From Tunturiibacter empetritectus (GTDB lineage Bacteria > Acidobacteriota > Terriglobia > Terriglobales > Acidobacteriaceae), in contig NZ_JACHDZ010000007.1 in the NCBI RefSeq assembly GCF_014201375.1, forward strand, positions 1-64,000: a stretch of DNA of 64,000 nucleotides. Direction: 5' to 3'. The notes beneath the pieces were generated by a model, which was not told where the DNA came from, made no database searches, and saw only the letters and a program-made list of their open reading frames with translations. Shown here one piece after another: positions 8,239 to 18,216 of the stretch (the first letter of the stretch is position 1; each line of letters starts with the position of its first letter). Made by a program: the position numbers and the translations under genes.

Positions 8239-9023
8239 CAGTTCATTTCATTGGAGCCGGACCTGGCGCTCCCGACTTGCTCACGCTGCGGGGAAGAGAT
8301 CTGATTAGCCGCTCCCCCGTGTGCCTGTATGCAGGCTCATTAGTGCCTAAAGAAGTTATCGCACATGCTCCGGCGGGAGCTCGTATCGTTGACTCAGCAC
8401 AGATGAATCTTGATGAGATCATCGCAGAGATCTCCTCCGCTCATGAGAAGGGACTCGACGTCGCTCGAATTCACTCAGGGGATCTTTCAATCTGGAGCAC
8501 GATGGCGGAACAGATCCGTCGTCTCACTCCCCTCGAAATCCCTTACGACGTAACCCCCGGTGTCCCATCATTCGCCGCCGCTGCCGCTACACTCAATCAA
8601 GAACTAACCCTTCCTGAGGTAGCCCAAACTTTGATTCTGACAAGGACCTCAACTCGGTCTACGGCAATGCCAAACGGTGAAGATCTCACAACGCTGGGGC
8701 GATCGGGCGCGACAATGGCCATTCATCTCTCAATCACGAACCTTGATATGGTGACGTCGCAGCTATTGCCACTCTATGGCCCAGACTGCCCAGTAGTCAT
8801 CGTGTTTCGTGCGAGTTGGCCAGACGAAATGATTCTGCGTGGGACACTATCTAATATCCAAAAGATTGTTGCCAAGTCAGGGGTAGATAACAATGCGCTG
8901 ATTTTGGTCGGAAGATCTCTTAGTCGACCCGATTTTGGTGAAAGCTATCTCTACTCTGTTTCCAGAGAGCGCGAGTCGGAGACTCAGGATAGTGTCAGAC
9001 CTGTATCCGCCGACGCAGATTGA
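8235..9023 (+). CDS. cobM: Precorrin-4 C11-methyltransferase CobM
   Basis: The 262-residue protein begins [20 protein letters not shown] and has [13 protein letters not shown]-type (here [13 protein letters not shown]), [17 protein letters not shown] and [20 protein letters not shown], all hallmarks of CobM/CbiF. It adds a methyl at C11 of precorrin-4 to give precorrin-5. I use ATG 8235, which overlaps the cobE stop; the GTG-type frame opening at 8214 would add seven unlikely residues. Four bases separate it from the cobK GTG. Confidence 0.92.
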   Translation: MTVHFIGAGPGAPDLLTLRGRDLISRSPVCLYAGSLVPKEVIAHAPAGARIVDSAQMNLDEIIAEISSAHEKGLDVARIHSGDLSIWSTMAEQIRRLTPLEIPYDVTPGVPSFAAAAATLNQELTLPEVAQTLILTRTSTRSTAMPNGEDLTTLGRSGATMAIHLSITNLDMVTSQLLPLYGPDCPVVIVFRASWPDEMILRGTLSNIQKIVAKSGVDNNALILVGRSLSRPDFGESYLYSVSRERESETQDSVRPVSADAD

Positions 9024-9026
9024 TCA

Positions 9027-9884
9027 GTGCAATTCAAAGATAGGATGTGTAACTTGGCGGACCTCAATCCAACATCGGATGCGATAGAAAGTACGCCCGA
9101 TGGATCTCAAAATTTCTCGCCACGGATACTGATTCTTGGTGGGACTGGAGAGGGAACGAAGCTTGCTTCGCGTCTTGCACATAGATCGGGCCTATATACC
9201 ATCTCTTCACTGGCTGGGCGCGTTAGCGAGCCCACACGTCCCGAAGGAGTCGTCAGAGTTGGAGGATTTGGTGGCGTTGAGGGGCTCGCCTCTTTCCTCG
9301 TGAAAGAGAACATCGGGATGGTCGTTGATGCTACTCATCCTTTTGCTGTCCGGATCAGCCGTAACGCAGAGCTTGCGTGCGCCAGGTTAGGATTGCCACT
9401 AATCGCTTTCATCCGGCCACCCTGGATCAAGTCAAAAGCGGATCTTTGGCACGAAGTCCTAAATTTTGAGGAAGCAGCCAGTGTTGTTGACGTTCAGAAA
9501 GGACGAGCATTCCTGTCTATTGGCCGGCAAGAAGTAAGTTCGTTCGCGGCTTGTCACGAGACCTGGTTTCTGATTCGCGCGATCGAAGAACCGACACGGC
9601 GACTTCCACGTTTTCATGAAATTCTATTACGTCGCGGGCCTTTTAGTCTTGACGAAGAATTACGGTTACTAGAGGATCACTCAATCGATTACGTCATCTC
9701 CAAAAATAGTGGTGGGTCGGCGACATATACCAAAATTCAAGCTGCACGACTACTCGAAATACCAGTAGTCATGGTGAAGCGGCCTGTCAAACATACCGTT
9801 CCAACTGTTGAAACACTTGAAAAAGTACTCGTGGAAGTTGATCGCTTAATTCAGTCTAATCGAACAACACAACGACGCTTATGA
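9027..9884 (+). CDS. cobK: Precorrin-6A reductase CobK
   Basis: An NADPH-dependent reductase that converts precorrin-6A to precorrin-6B. After a ~30-residue leader the Rossmann-like core starts (ILILGGTGEGTKLASRLA), followed by SLAGRVSEPTRPEGVVRVGG, GFGGVEGLASFLVKENI and VVDATHPFAVRISRNA. The Lys-Asn-Ser-Gly-Gly stretch ISKNSGGSATYTKI near residue 230 is the usual CobK/CbiJ signature. The start is uncertain: GTG 9027 gives 285 residues, ATG 9045 removes six. It follows cobM by three bases and belongs to the same transcript. Confidence 0.9.
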   Translation: MQFKDRMCNLADLNPTSDAIESTPDGSQNFSPRILILGGTGEGTKLASRLAHRSGLYTISSLAGRVSEPTRPEGVVRVGGFGGVEGLASFLVKENIGMVVDATHPFAVRISRNAELACARLGLPLIAFIRPPWIKSKADLWHEVLNFEEAASVVDVQKGRAFLSIGRQEVSSFAACHETWFLIRAIEEPTRRLPRFHEILLRRGPFSLDEELRLLEDHSIDYVISKNSGGSATYTKIQAARLLEIPVVMVKRPVKHTVPTVETLEKVLVEVDRLIQSNRTTQRRL

Positions 9885-9954
9885 GATTGCGCATGGGGTA
9901 TCGATGTCTGGAATGTCGGCCACGCGTGTCGACCATTAAAAAGGGAATGTCAAT

Positions 9955-10725
9955 ATGAGGAAGCTATACATCATTGGAATCGGTCCGGGTAATCCAGAAC
10001 AAGTTACGATTCAAGCGATTAAGGCTATAAATCAGGTTGATGTGTTCTTTGTTACGAGCAAAGGAGAGGCGAAGAACGATCTCACTCAGTTTCGAAAAGA
10101 GATATGTGAACGATACATCGACGAGCCATCCTACAGAACTGTCGAGATCGTCGATTCGGGGCGCGATCCGACGATAGATTCTTACGCTTCTCGAGTCGAG
10201 GCGTGGCACCAGCAGCGGGCGCTAACCTACGAAGAACTGATCATTAATGAGTTGCAAGAGAATGAGTGTGGTGCATTTCTTATCTGGGGAGATCCGTCAC
10301 TCTATGACAGCACTCTTAGAGTGATTGATCAGATTATTAGCCGTGGTCAAATTCATTTTGACTACGAAGTCATCCCTGGAATTACAAGCATTCAAGCCCT
10401 CGCAGCGCGCCACAAGATAACTTTGAATGGTATAGGGGAGTCAATTTGTATCACAACGGGTCGTCAACTATCGGCTGCCCTAATCTCCAACACCGAGAAC
10501 GTTATTGTGATGCTCGACGGAAAGTGTTCCTTCAAAGAGGTGCTAGACAAAGAGGTGGAGATCTATTGGGGAGCATACGTCGGTAGTGATAAAGAGGTTC
10601 TCTTGTCTGGAAGACTTACCGAAACAAGGGAGAGCATCGAGATGGCTCGAAGCGCGGCTAGAGAGAAAAACGGTTGGGTGATGGACACCTATCTACTTCG
10701 GAATCCATCTGCACGCCGGCCTTGA
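9955..10725 (+). CDS. cobF: Precorrin-6A synthase (deacetylating) CobF
   Basis: The 256-residue protein opens with MRKLYIIGIGPGNPEQVTIQ, continues with AINQVDVFFVTSKGEAKNDL and LIWGDPSLYDSTLRVIDQI, and has YEVIPGITSIQALAARHKIT. These match CobF, the SAM-dependent enzyme that methylates C1 of precorrin-5 and releases the C2-unit as acetate. CobF occurs only in the aerobic route. A good ribosome binding site (AAGGGA) lies about ten bases before ATG 9955. It stands 70 bases after cobK and its base composition is the most AT-rich seen (25 G/C in the first 60-base row), unlike the right half of the window. Confidence 0.9.
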   Translation: MRKLYIIGIGPGNPEQVTIQAIKAINQVDVFFVTSKGEAKNDLTQFRKEICERYIDEPSYRTVEIVDSGRDPTIDSYASRVEAWHQQRALTYEELIINELQENECGAFLIWGDPSLYDSTLRVIDQIISRGQIHFDYEVIPGITSIQALAARHKITLNGIGESICITTGRQLSAALISNTENVIVMLDGKCSFKEVLDKEVEIYWGAYVGSDKEVLLSGRLTETRESIEMARSAAREKNGWVMDTYLLRNPSARRP

Positions 10726-10843
10726 CAGTAGTTCTCTGCGACAACATACGATCCAATCTTAGCCTTCTTACGGCCTATTCTGGTTATCGCAGCATGCGGG
10801 TTGCAACGAATCGATTGATGGAACTCCACGATGCAACCATAGA

Positions 10844-10874
10844 ACGGGTCGACACTCCTGGATCAGCGACCCGT
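10844..10874. terminator. Inverted repeat between convergent cobF and activase remnant
   Basis: ACGGGTCG (10844-10851) pairs perfectly with CGACCCGT (10867-10874) around a 15-base loop. It sits in the gap between the end of cobF and the convergent minus-strand activase gene. No clear T-run follows on either strand, so a bidirectional terminator role is a guess. Confidence 0.3.
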
Positions 10875-10912
10875 TGACGCTATGCGGCAGGTTTTCAGGT
10901 GCACCTCGAATT

Positions 10913-12264
10913 TCAATCCCCTGCCACTGCCATCTCGTATTGCTCTCGTGGTTGGCTGCGAAGCGTTTGCTCGAACACAGCCAATTGCATTTCGATATTG
11001 CTTTCGATGTGGCGGCGTTTGAGGATGTCTTCACGATAGCGCCGCAGGAAGTAGTCGATTGTTTCGACACGAATGCGGATAGAGCCAATGGGCTTGTTTT
11101 CGTCGAGATCCTTGAATGAGAAATAGGGCGTACCAGATTGCTCGATGATGCCTTCGATGACCCCGTAGATGGGAGCATCGTGACCACACTTGAAGCTGGA
11201 AACCTCGAGCGCAACCAAGTTGGGGGGCGCACGGTAAACTTTGCGGCCCAGACTTTGTGGTTGGCTGGAGTAACGATTCTTCCAGACGTCACTGATGTCG
11301 AGCGGATGGGTAATCAACCAGACCTTTACCACCGGCGGTTGCTTTTTCCTCAGCACGACCATAGTCAATGTAGTAAAGAAGCTTTTCTGTGCCGAGATAG
11401 TTTCCCACCCCAAGCTCTTCCTCTTTCTCAAATTCGACCGATCCCAGCGCTGCAAAGTACTGCGCATTGTCGGGTACTTTGATCAACTCTTCCGGAGTCG
11501 CGCCCTCCGGAATCTCGACCTTCCGTTCTTTCCACATGCGGGGGATGTTGGCCTGCCAGGCCTCCCGCATGCCGCGGATGAACCCATTGGGCCCGCCCAG
11601 GAGAAGAACGTGCGGCCGCAGTGTATGTCCGCGAGTGAGCACGCTGAGGTTTTGCAACACGATTGCCTCGAAGAGCGAGGCCATCAACTCATCCGAGGGG
11701 GTACCGGTCTTCTGCAAACCGTTAATGTCCGTTTCTGCGAAGACACCACACTTACCGGCAACCTTGTGCAGCTTGATACCGTGATATCCCTGAATCGCAA
11801 GCTCTGCCGCGGGGATCTTGAGCTTGGCATTGATCTTGTCGATCACCGCTTCGGTGCCACCGGCGCACTTGTCGTTCATGGAGGGAATCTTCTTCTTGCG
11901 CCCCGTCTCCTCGTCATCTTTGAAGACGATGATCTTTGCATCCTGTCCACCTAATTCGATGACGGAGTACACCTCAGGATGGAGCTTCTCGACGGCGAGG
12001 GACAGCATGCACTTCCTGAACAAACTTGGCGCCGATCATCTCGGCGATAGTTCCGCCACCTGATCCTGTGACAAATATGCGTGTATTTCCAGCGGCGATT
12101 CCAGCGTCGGCTTCCATCCGTCGTAAGAACTCGAGGACCTTTTCCGGCTGGCGTGTCTCATGACGTTGATAGTCCTGCCAGATAGTCTTGTCGGTGGCAG
12201 CATCAACCACAATTGCTTTGACGGTAGTGGAACCTATGTCCAGGCCAACTAAAAATTGATGCAT
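10913..12264 (-). pseudogene. BadF/HgdC-type acyl-CoA dehydratase activase, two frameshifts
   Basis: From ATG 12264 the protein begins with the ATPase phosphate-1 motif (FLVGLDIGSTTVKAIVVDAA) and FVTGSGGGTIAEMIGAKFVQ, then breaks near 12,005. It resumes in a second frame (LAVEKLHPEVYSVIELGGQD, NDKCAGGTEAVIDKINAK, KCGVFAETDINGLQKTGTP), which includes the two cysteines that bind the 4Fe-4S cluster. It shifts again near 11,300 into a frame encoding SSFKCGHDAPIYGVIEGIIE and IRVETIDYFLRRYRE. The activase of 2-hydroxyacyl-CoA dehydratases injects an electron into its partner with ATP hydrolysis. The C-terminal piece resembles the end of the large dehydratase-type proteins, so a deletion may have fused parts. 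Clearly homologous, clearly broken as written. Confidence 0.75.
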
Positions 12265-12282
12265 CGCCTTCTCCTCAAAGGA

Positions 12283-12492
12283 CTAATCCTGAATGCCGGT
12301 AAGAAAAGCTGGACGCTTGATTCGTTCTCTTCGGCCAACGCCAGCATAAGGTTCACTCTCCGGTGTGGACTTTTCGCTCTGAAACTTGATCAAATGCAGC
12401 AGGGAGGGTCGCAGCATCACGACGAACAGCGCCGTGAGGGCCGTTCCTAAGGTGATACACGCTACCAGAAGCAGCCCCGACAAGACGCGCAT
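12283..12492 (-). CDS. Small single-pass membrane protein in the dehydratase cluster
   Basis: A 69-residue protein with one strongly hydrophobic segment right after the start (VLSGLLLVACITLGTALTAL, continuing FVVML) and a basic, proline-containing tail ending KRPAFLTGIQD. The start codon lies at the end of the upstream dehydratase-like gene and the stop lies 18 bases before the activase, so it sits inside the gene cluster and is unbroken. I do not recognise its family. It could anchor the complex to the membrane; that is inference. Confidence 0.5.
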   Translation of the reverse strand: MRVLSGLLLVACITLGTALTALFVVMLRPSLLHLIKFQSEKSTPESEPYAGVGRRERIKRPAFLTGIQD

Positions 12493-14272
12493 CAGGCAAC
12501 CCGCTGTATACCTGGCGTGGAGACACGACTCCGGCGGTGATAGGCACTATCTTTATTCATCAAATCACTCACATGCCAGGCGAACTGCGCAGCGGTCCCA
12601 GCGATACCCTTCCGATGTGGGACCCGGTAAAGTGCCTGCTTCAGCTTCGGGTGCTGCTCGACGTAATCGTGCAGCTCATCTAAAGATTTGCCAGTCTCTT
12701 GCAAGACTCCGTCAAACTCGGCGCGCGCTTTAGCCTTTGCTTCTGCGAGTGCCATCTGGACCCGGCTGTGCGCATTGACTTCGCCTTCGCCCGAGGTCTC
12801 AATGGGTAGGAAGATCATGTCTTTGAACTTGTTGACGACTCGAGATTGAACACCACCCGATTGCGTCGAGGGCATACAGCCGAAGGGCTTCAGAGCCAGG
12901 ACCATGTGGCACAGATGATTCACGGTGTAGTAGACATTCTTGCCGACCTCCATATAACCCTCTCCGCCACGGGCGAGCTGATGGTAGAAGGGATGGGCCA
13001 GCCGCGAGAGCTCCTTCTGGGGAATCAAGTGATGAGCTGTATCTCTCATGTGTTTGATGGTGCGGTGATAAAAATACGTCCACATAGCACCTCCGGCGCT
13101 GAGCCCTCCGGTCTTTTTGAAGATCTTTAGTTCGTTCGCAAGACGCTCCTTCACCTCGTACCACTTGGGATCACGATAGGGAGCTTCCGCGTCCGCTCGC
13201 GCTTTGGCGACGAACATCATGTAGGCTATCCATGTAGCGATCGGTTCGACTAGCACCTGTGCACCTTCCTTTTCGAGGAAGGCGAACATATTGAAGTTGC
13301 CGTCGCCCTCGGTTGTCTGGGCCCAGAACTCACCAGTGATTTTGATAACGGGTTTTACACGCAAGCGGTCAATTTCGATCGTGTTGATGCTGTCGCGGCA
13401 GGAGTGCAGCGCGTCCACGTACTCTTTGCCGTAGAGGTTGTCACCGATCTTCCCGCGAGTGCAGCCAATTCCCGTGAGTTTCTTATTCTTATCGAGGAAC
13501 GGTTTTGCCCAGGAAGGAGCAGCGTCCATGATTTGTGCCAGCGCTTCCGGTCGCGCAGCGTATCGGTGAGTGTCTTCACTGATTCCCGGATGACGCGGTC
13601 GGTCTCGCCTTTGTTCATTTCAAAAGGGCGAACTTGGTACACAAGCTCATTGATGACATCTCCAAGATTGAGCGCATTGAGCATGCCCATGCCAAAGTCA
13701 ACAGAGAACTTCAATCCCGGCTCGCCACTTGCGGCCTTGATGCCGTCGGTTTGCTGGAATAGCAGAACACGGAAGCCATCGAAGCCAGCATTCTGCAAGG
13801 CGAAGCGGTATTCAGCTTCGTACATCCCGAAACGGCACGGACCACACGAACCGGCGGTGAAGAAGACATAGTTGTCGATGATCTGCTGCTTGGTCTGGCC
13901 CTGTTGCTCCAGCATCTGGAGGTAACGCACGAGATTGCCGACCGTGAAATACGTCGGGTTGCACTGACCGTTGTTTCCGAACTCCTTTCCGGCCTGGAAG
14001 TCATCCACGACCGGCGTCGGAATATTCTCGCAATGATAGCCGCTAACGTGAAAGACGGCCTTGATCATCTCTTCGCGCTTCCAGGTGAGACCGCCGAAGA
14101 GAATCGTTACGTAGTCTTGTTCTGCGGCAGTGAATGTGCGCTCTACTGGCTTTTTGAACTCGCGCATACGCGCCAATCCGGCTTCCGCACGAAGACGCGC
14201 CCGCTCAGCATCGATACGAGCCTGGATCTCTACTTCAAAGTCTTTTTGAACGATCTCTTCAGTTACCGGCAT
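12492..14272 (-). pseudogene. 2-hydroxyacyl-CoA dehydratase-like (HgdB/DUF2229-related) protein, one frameshift
   Basis: ATG 14272, with GGAG just upstream, starts MPVTEEIVQKDFEVEIQARI. Family-like stretches include FGGLTWKREEMIKAVFHVSG, GNNGQCNPTYFTVGNLVRYL, FTAGSCGPCRFGMYEAEYRF and, after a shift at 13,532-13,534, KNKKLTGIGCTRGKIGDNLY and TGEFWAQTTEGDGNFNMFAF. The conserved cysteines fit an Fe-S-binding dehydratase component. Restoring one A in an AAA run (minus strand) rejoins the frames into about 590 residues. The partner activase lies downstream and a radical SAM gene upstream. The substrate is unknown. Confidence 0.7.
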
Positions 14273-14321
14273 TTGCGTCTCCTTGTGCTCGATTGCGTGC
14301 GAGTTTCGATCGGTTCCGCTA

Positions 14322-15620
14322 TCAGGGATAGTCCGGCATAACATCTGCCCGTTCGCTCCCTGGAAGCCATGAGCGAGTTGCTTGAAGAAATACTTGATGA
14401 CACGCTGGTCGTTGTAGCACCAGCCGACGATATGGATTAAGCGTAGAAAAGCAGTGGGTCTGGCAGGACTCTTTCTGGCGATCCAATTGTTTGGTATCGA
14501 ACTTGTGATCGCCGACTACGCCCCAGTCATAGTTCGCCGTATACATCGGAAAGCAGGGCGCGAGCGTTCCATCGACACGGATGATCATGGAGTTCTGACC
14601 GGCACGGCAGTTCCAGGGGAAGTGGTTGCCTTTCATGAAGTCGACCATCTGCCATAACCGAGTGTTTGAGTTCACCATTTTGTATCCGGCATTCTGCTTT
14701 TCAGTCAGCCACTGAATCGTCTCCTCCACGGCCGGCCAGTCATCCTTCGTGATGTAGGTGACGTTGTGGTCCGCATGCTTGAAGTGCTCGTCCTGCTCAA
14801 GCAACGGAGACTCGTTGATGTGGTAGTCAGTTGCGATGCCGTTGTCGTGGGCGATCTCGGTAAGCTCTCGGACATCGTCCAAATTATTGCGGCAGATATT
14901 GATGTTGAGGAAGACCGACAAGCCATATCCGTATTGCTTGCGGATGAGGTAGTCAAATTGCTTGCCGATGGGGACCAGAGCCTTAGGCAAGCCCGGTTTC
15001 ACATCGACGGCATCCACGGCGATATTGAAGGTGGAGATACCGCATCAGCCAGCTTGTCGATTACGTCGGTGCGCAATAGCCGTTCGTCGGGAGGTAGATC
15101 CAAAAGTTCTTCTTTGCGGCATAGTAGGTGATTCGATGAATAGGGTCGGGGCGCAGCAGCGGCTCTCCGCCCATGTAGGCGAGCACACGACAGCCTGTGC
15201 CATGGAGCCAATCAATGGAGCGCTTAGCCGTATCCTCAGTCATTCCCCTGACTTTGTTGTCAAAGGCCCAGCAGTAGTGGCAGTCGAGATTACATTTGAA
15301 CTCAGTAAAGAGATAAGAGATGAGCGGATGGAAGTCGCCTGCCGTAACCAACGGATGTAGGGGAATAGCCATCCTTGCATCGCGTGATAGATCTGCCCTG
15401 GTCTCCAGTTGCGTTTTTCGGGCGGAGCCCAACTACCTGCCTCATCGATTGGGCCGAGCAGCTCGGGATGCTGCGGAAATACGGGATCAGGAAATTTCTG
15501 CGGCTTCCCACTGGACGACAACCCAGGCGAGATCGCTGTTGATTTCGTAAGTAGATCATGTAGCGGGACGTCAAGCCGAAAACCAGGCATTTGTTCCGCT
15601 TGCTGCTGCTCCTGATGCAT
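14322..15620 (-). pseudogene. Radical SAM/SPASM-like protein, multiple frameshifts
   Basis: A ribosome binding site (GGAGGA) precedes ATG 15620. The coherent protein is spread over several frames. PGFRLDVPLHDLLTKSTAIS and NWRPGQIYHAM come first. After a shift near 15,385 follows FHPLISYLFTEFKCNLDCHY, with the radical SAM CxxxCxxC (CNLDCHYC), and CRVLAYMGGEPLLRPDP. After two shifts near 15,075 and 15,045 follow FDYLIRKQYGYGLSVFLNIN and NCRAGQNSMIIRVDGTLAPC, a SPASM-like cysteine region. A last shift near 14,430 leads to VGWCYNDQRVIKYFFKQLAH. At least four indels make a sequencing artefact alone unlikely. It heads a cluster with the dehydratase and activase remnants. Confidence 0.7.
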
Positions 15621-15759
15621 CGGTCCTCCTTCTCAAGACCAATGGAAAAAGACCCTCAACCTGCGAGTCTCAAATGCTACTACCGGTCTTTTCATTTCAG
15701 CCATTGCAACTTGCGCGAGAGAGCCACGCGACGCCTTCTCCAAGAAAGAAATAGACCTT

Positions 15760-17373
15760 TTGTCTTTAGTTGCCGATTACGTTGCGTTGGCAATCGACGA
15801 CTGCCTGAACTTTGCTCATTCAGAATCAGTGCGAGTTCAACTGGAGAGCGAACGGAGGAAGTTGCAGCTCATCCTTGACCTGAACAACAGCATTGTCTCC
15901 AATCTTGAGTTACGAGATGTTCTGCGGTCCGTCTCTCCCAGCATTCGCAAGACCATGCGGTTGGACGGAGTGGCTCTGATTCTGCCCGATGCCGCGAACC
16001 AACAACTTCAACTTTATGCGCTTGACTTTCCAGACGGTAAGGGCATCTTGCATCAAGATATGTCAAGATCTCTCGACGGTTCGCTAGCCGGCCAGGTCTT
16101 TCGCACCGGAAAGCCATGGGTGGGAAATATTGAGGATCTGAGCGGATCAGGTTTTGGCAACTGGGTTATCTCCGGAGAAGGCGTCAAAACGCTCTGCATG
16201 CTCCCGCTAACCCGGTGCAACTCCACTCTTGGGGTGCTCTGTCTGGTAAGACTGGAGAAGAACGCATTCACTTCACCAGATATCGAATTTCTGTCTCAAA
16301 TCGCCGGACAGGTGGCGATCGCTATCGACAATGCATTTGCGTATCTCCGGATTACGGAGCTCTCAGATCAGCTCAAACAGGAAAATCTCTATCTTGAAGA
16401 TGAGATCCGCAGCGAGCTCAATTTTGAGGAGATCGTTGGGAACAGCACAGCACTCCGCCAGGTGCTGCGTCAGGTGGAAGTAGTCGCGCCGACAAACTCA
16501 ACCGTTCTGATACTAAGAGAGACTGGCAGCGGAAAGGAACTGATTGCACGCGCCGTTCATAACCTCAGTCGGCGTCGGAACCATCCCTTCGTCAAACTGA
16601 ACTGCGCGGCAATTCCCACCGGTTTGTTGGAAAGCGAGCTATTTGGGCACGAGAAAGGGGCGTTCACCGGAGCAATCGCGCAATGGATTGGGCGTTTCGA
16701 GTTGGCATCTCAAGGGACTATCTTTCTAGACGAAATCAGCGAGATTCCGGTTGACCTGCAACCCAAGCTTCTGCGCGTTTTACAGGAACGAGAGTTTGAA
16801 CGCTTGGGCAGTTCGCGTACGCTTCGCACCGATGCCCGCCTCATTGCGGCCACCAACCGGGAGTTGAGCGCGATGGTGGAGGAGGAGCAAAAGTTTCGCT
16901 CTGATCTGTTTTACCGGCTGAACGTCTTCCCCGTCTATGTCCCGCCTCTTAGGGAGCGGAAAGAGGACATCCCATTCCTGGTCAGTCATTTTGCCCAGTA
17001 CTTCGCTCGCAACATGACGAAGGACATCGACACGATCTCCGCCGAGACTATGAATGCGCTGGCCAACTACCCATGGCCGGGAAACGTTCGTGAATTGCAG
17101 AATGTGATTGAACGGGCGGTGATCCTCTCGAAAGGCCCGATGCTGAAGATATCCTTAACTGACTTGAGATCAAAATCTTCCGATCCGAACAGTCACATAA
17201 ATGGAATTGCGACTCTAGAGGAGATCGAAAGAAGGCACATTCTGTCAGTCCTTGAGCAGAGCAACTGGGTCTTCGCGGGCCCAAACGGAGCAGCTGCGAA
17301 GCTTGGAATGAAGCGTCCAACGCTGCAGTTTCGGATGCAAAAGCTCGGCATCTCCCGCCCACAGAAATCCTAG
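15760..17373 (+). CDS. Sigma54-dependent transcriptional activator with GAF domain(s)
   Basis: The 537-residue reading has the tail of one GAF domain, a complete second GAF (about residues 40-200), and an AAA+ domain with a Walker A of RETGSGKE, the sigma54-contact loop GAFTGA and the [19 protein letters not shown] motif. It ends in a Fis-type helix-turn-helix ([20 protein letters not shown]). Such activators open sigma54 promoters in response to small-molecule or redox signals. The frame is open upstream to 15,616 and encodes more GAF-like residues ([20 protein letters not shown]), but no ATG is found, so the N-terminus may be truncated; TTG 15760 is only a possible start. It is divergent from the radical SAM cluster and may control it. 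Confidence 0.8.
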   Translation: MSLVADYVALAIDDCLNFAHSESVRVQLESERRKLQLILDLNNSIVSNLELRDVLRSVSPSIRKTMRLDGVALILPDAANQQLQLYALDFPDGKGILHQDMSRSLDGSLAGQVFRTGKPWVGNIEDLSGSGFGNWVISGEGVKTLCMLPLTRCNSTLGVLCLVRLEKNAFTSPDIEFLSQIAGQVAIAIDNAFAYLRITELSDQLKQENLYLEDEIRSELNFEEIVGNSTALRQVLRQVEVVAPTNSTVLILRETGSGKELIARAVHNLSRRRNHPFVKLNCAAIPTGLLESELFGHEKGAFTGAIAQWIGRFELASQGTIFLDEISEIPVDLQPKLLRVLQEREFERLGSSRTLRTDARLIAATNRELSAMVEEEQKFRSDLFYRLNVFPVYVPPLRERKEDIPFLVSHFAQYFARNMTKDIDTISAETMNALANYPWPGNVRELQNVIERAVILSKGPMLKISLTDLRSKSSDPNSHINGIATLEEIERRHILSVLEQSNWVFAGPNGAAAKLGMKRPTLQFRMQKLGISRPQKS

Positions 17374-17705
17374 TTCACAGAAACGCGCAATAGCTTGACT
17401 CGTTGAGTGCCAACCGTTTGGCATGCTGCCAATCTATAAGCATCTCCGAAAACATCTCTATATCGATTTCGCCATCTTCTACGCAAAAGTCAGCCACTGG
17501 AGAATGTCTGTGTGTTAGGCATGCCGATTGCTCGCATGTTAGACAGCCGACAGACATGGAACGTTGAGCCGGACGCTGGATGAAAGAGAGAGAAAATATT
17601 GGCCGGCTACGCCCGCTGATGCACGTGATTGACGGGCTACTGTGCAATAGCAAGGTTTGTCTCAAGGAGATAGTTGGTCATATCGGATTGTAAGGAACGA
17701 GCAAC
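17374..17705. other. Gap with possible small cysteine-containing minus-strand frame
   Basis: Between the activator and the STAS-like gene, a minus-strand frame (17,665-17,375, or from an internal ATG at 17,557) encodes MSVGCLTCEQSACLTH followed by an acidic helix (EDGEIDIEMFSEMLIDWQHA). The composition looks protein-like, but no ribosome binding site or known family supports it. Confidence 0.3.
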
Positions 17706-18002
17706 ATGCTGCGAATCACTGTGACCGAGAGTACATCCGAGCAACGGTGGATTCTTCAAGGCCGGTTGACAGGATCAACCATCGAAGAGTTGATCACTAG
17801 TTGGCGCGCAAATCCACGGTGTCAGCCATCTCGGAGCTGTGTTGTAGATCTCAACGAGATCACGTCCATCGACAAGGATGGCGAGCAGGTTCTTCTGATG
17901 ATGCTCCGGGATGGAGCAAAGTTTGTGGCGACTGGACTGTATACGAAGCATCTCTTAGAATCGCTTTCGGTTCAGGACGCACCGGGGGGAGATTCATTTT
18001 GA
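17706..18002 (+). CDS. STAS-like (anti-anti-sigma type) small protein
   Basis: A 98-residue protein: an N-terminal beta strand pair (MLRITVTESTSEQRWILQGR LTGS split by a turn), a helix (EELITSWRANP) and the central strand CVVDLNEITSIDKDGEQVLL. Strand-D-L-x-x-I-T-x-I-D is the typical STAS/SpoIIAA-like core. In classical members a Ser follows the core Asp and is phosphorylated; here the equivalent region reads SIDKDGEQ, so a switch by serine phosphorylation is doubtful. AAGGA precedes the ATG at a good distance. It may relay a signal to the neighbouring regulator, but that is inference. Confidence 0.6.
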   Translation: MLRITVTESTSEQRWILQGRLTGSTIEELITSWRANPRCQPSRSCVVDLNEITSIDKDGEQVLLMMLRDGAKFVATGLYTKHLLESLSVQDAPGGDSF

Positions 18003-18216
18003 TTTCAAAAAAAAGACGTATTCATAACGCCGCTCTACTCCGATCCTTCGACGCCTTTCTGAAGCATGCCGGCCTTTCGCCGCGCCCTACGCAGACATCG
18101 ACCAATATACGATCAGTACCTGAGAATCGCGGGAGGTAGAGGGATCGGCGATGATGAAGCAAACTGTAGACCGCTTTGGCTCAAGCGGCCAGCTATTCGT
18201 CAAGAACTCTTTGCGG

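Noticed and set aside
10768-11292. 174-residue minus-strand frame at the end of the activase
   Set aside because: It has no family resemblance; another frame over the same bases carries the conserved SSFKCGHDAPIYGV segment.
15621-15759. A sigma54 -24/-12 promoter for the radical SAM cluster
   Set aside because: TGGC and TTGC elements occur on the minus strand but the GG-to-GC distance is 16 rather than 10 bases.
18003-18216. Small plus-strand frames after the STAS-like gene
   Set aside because: They run into the antisense of dnaE2 and show no motif or ribosome site.
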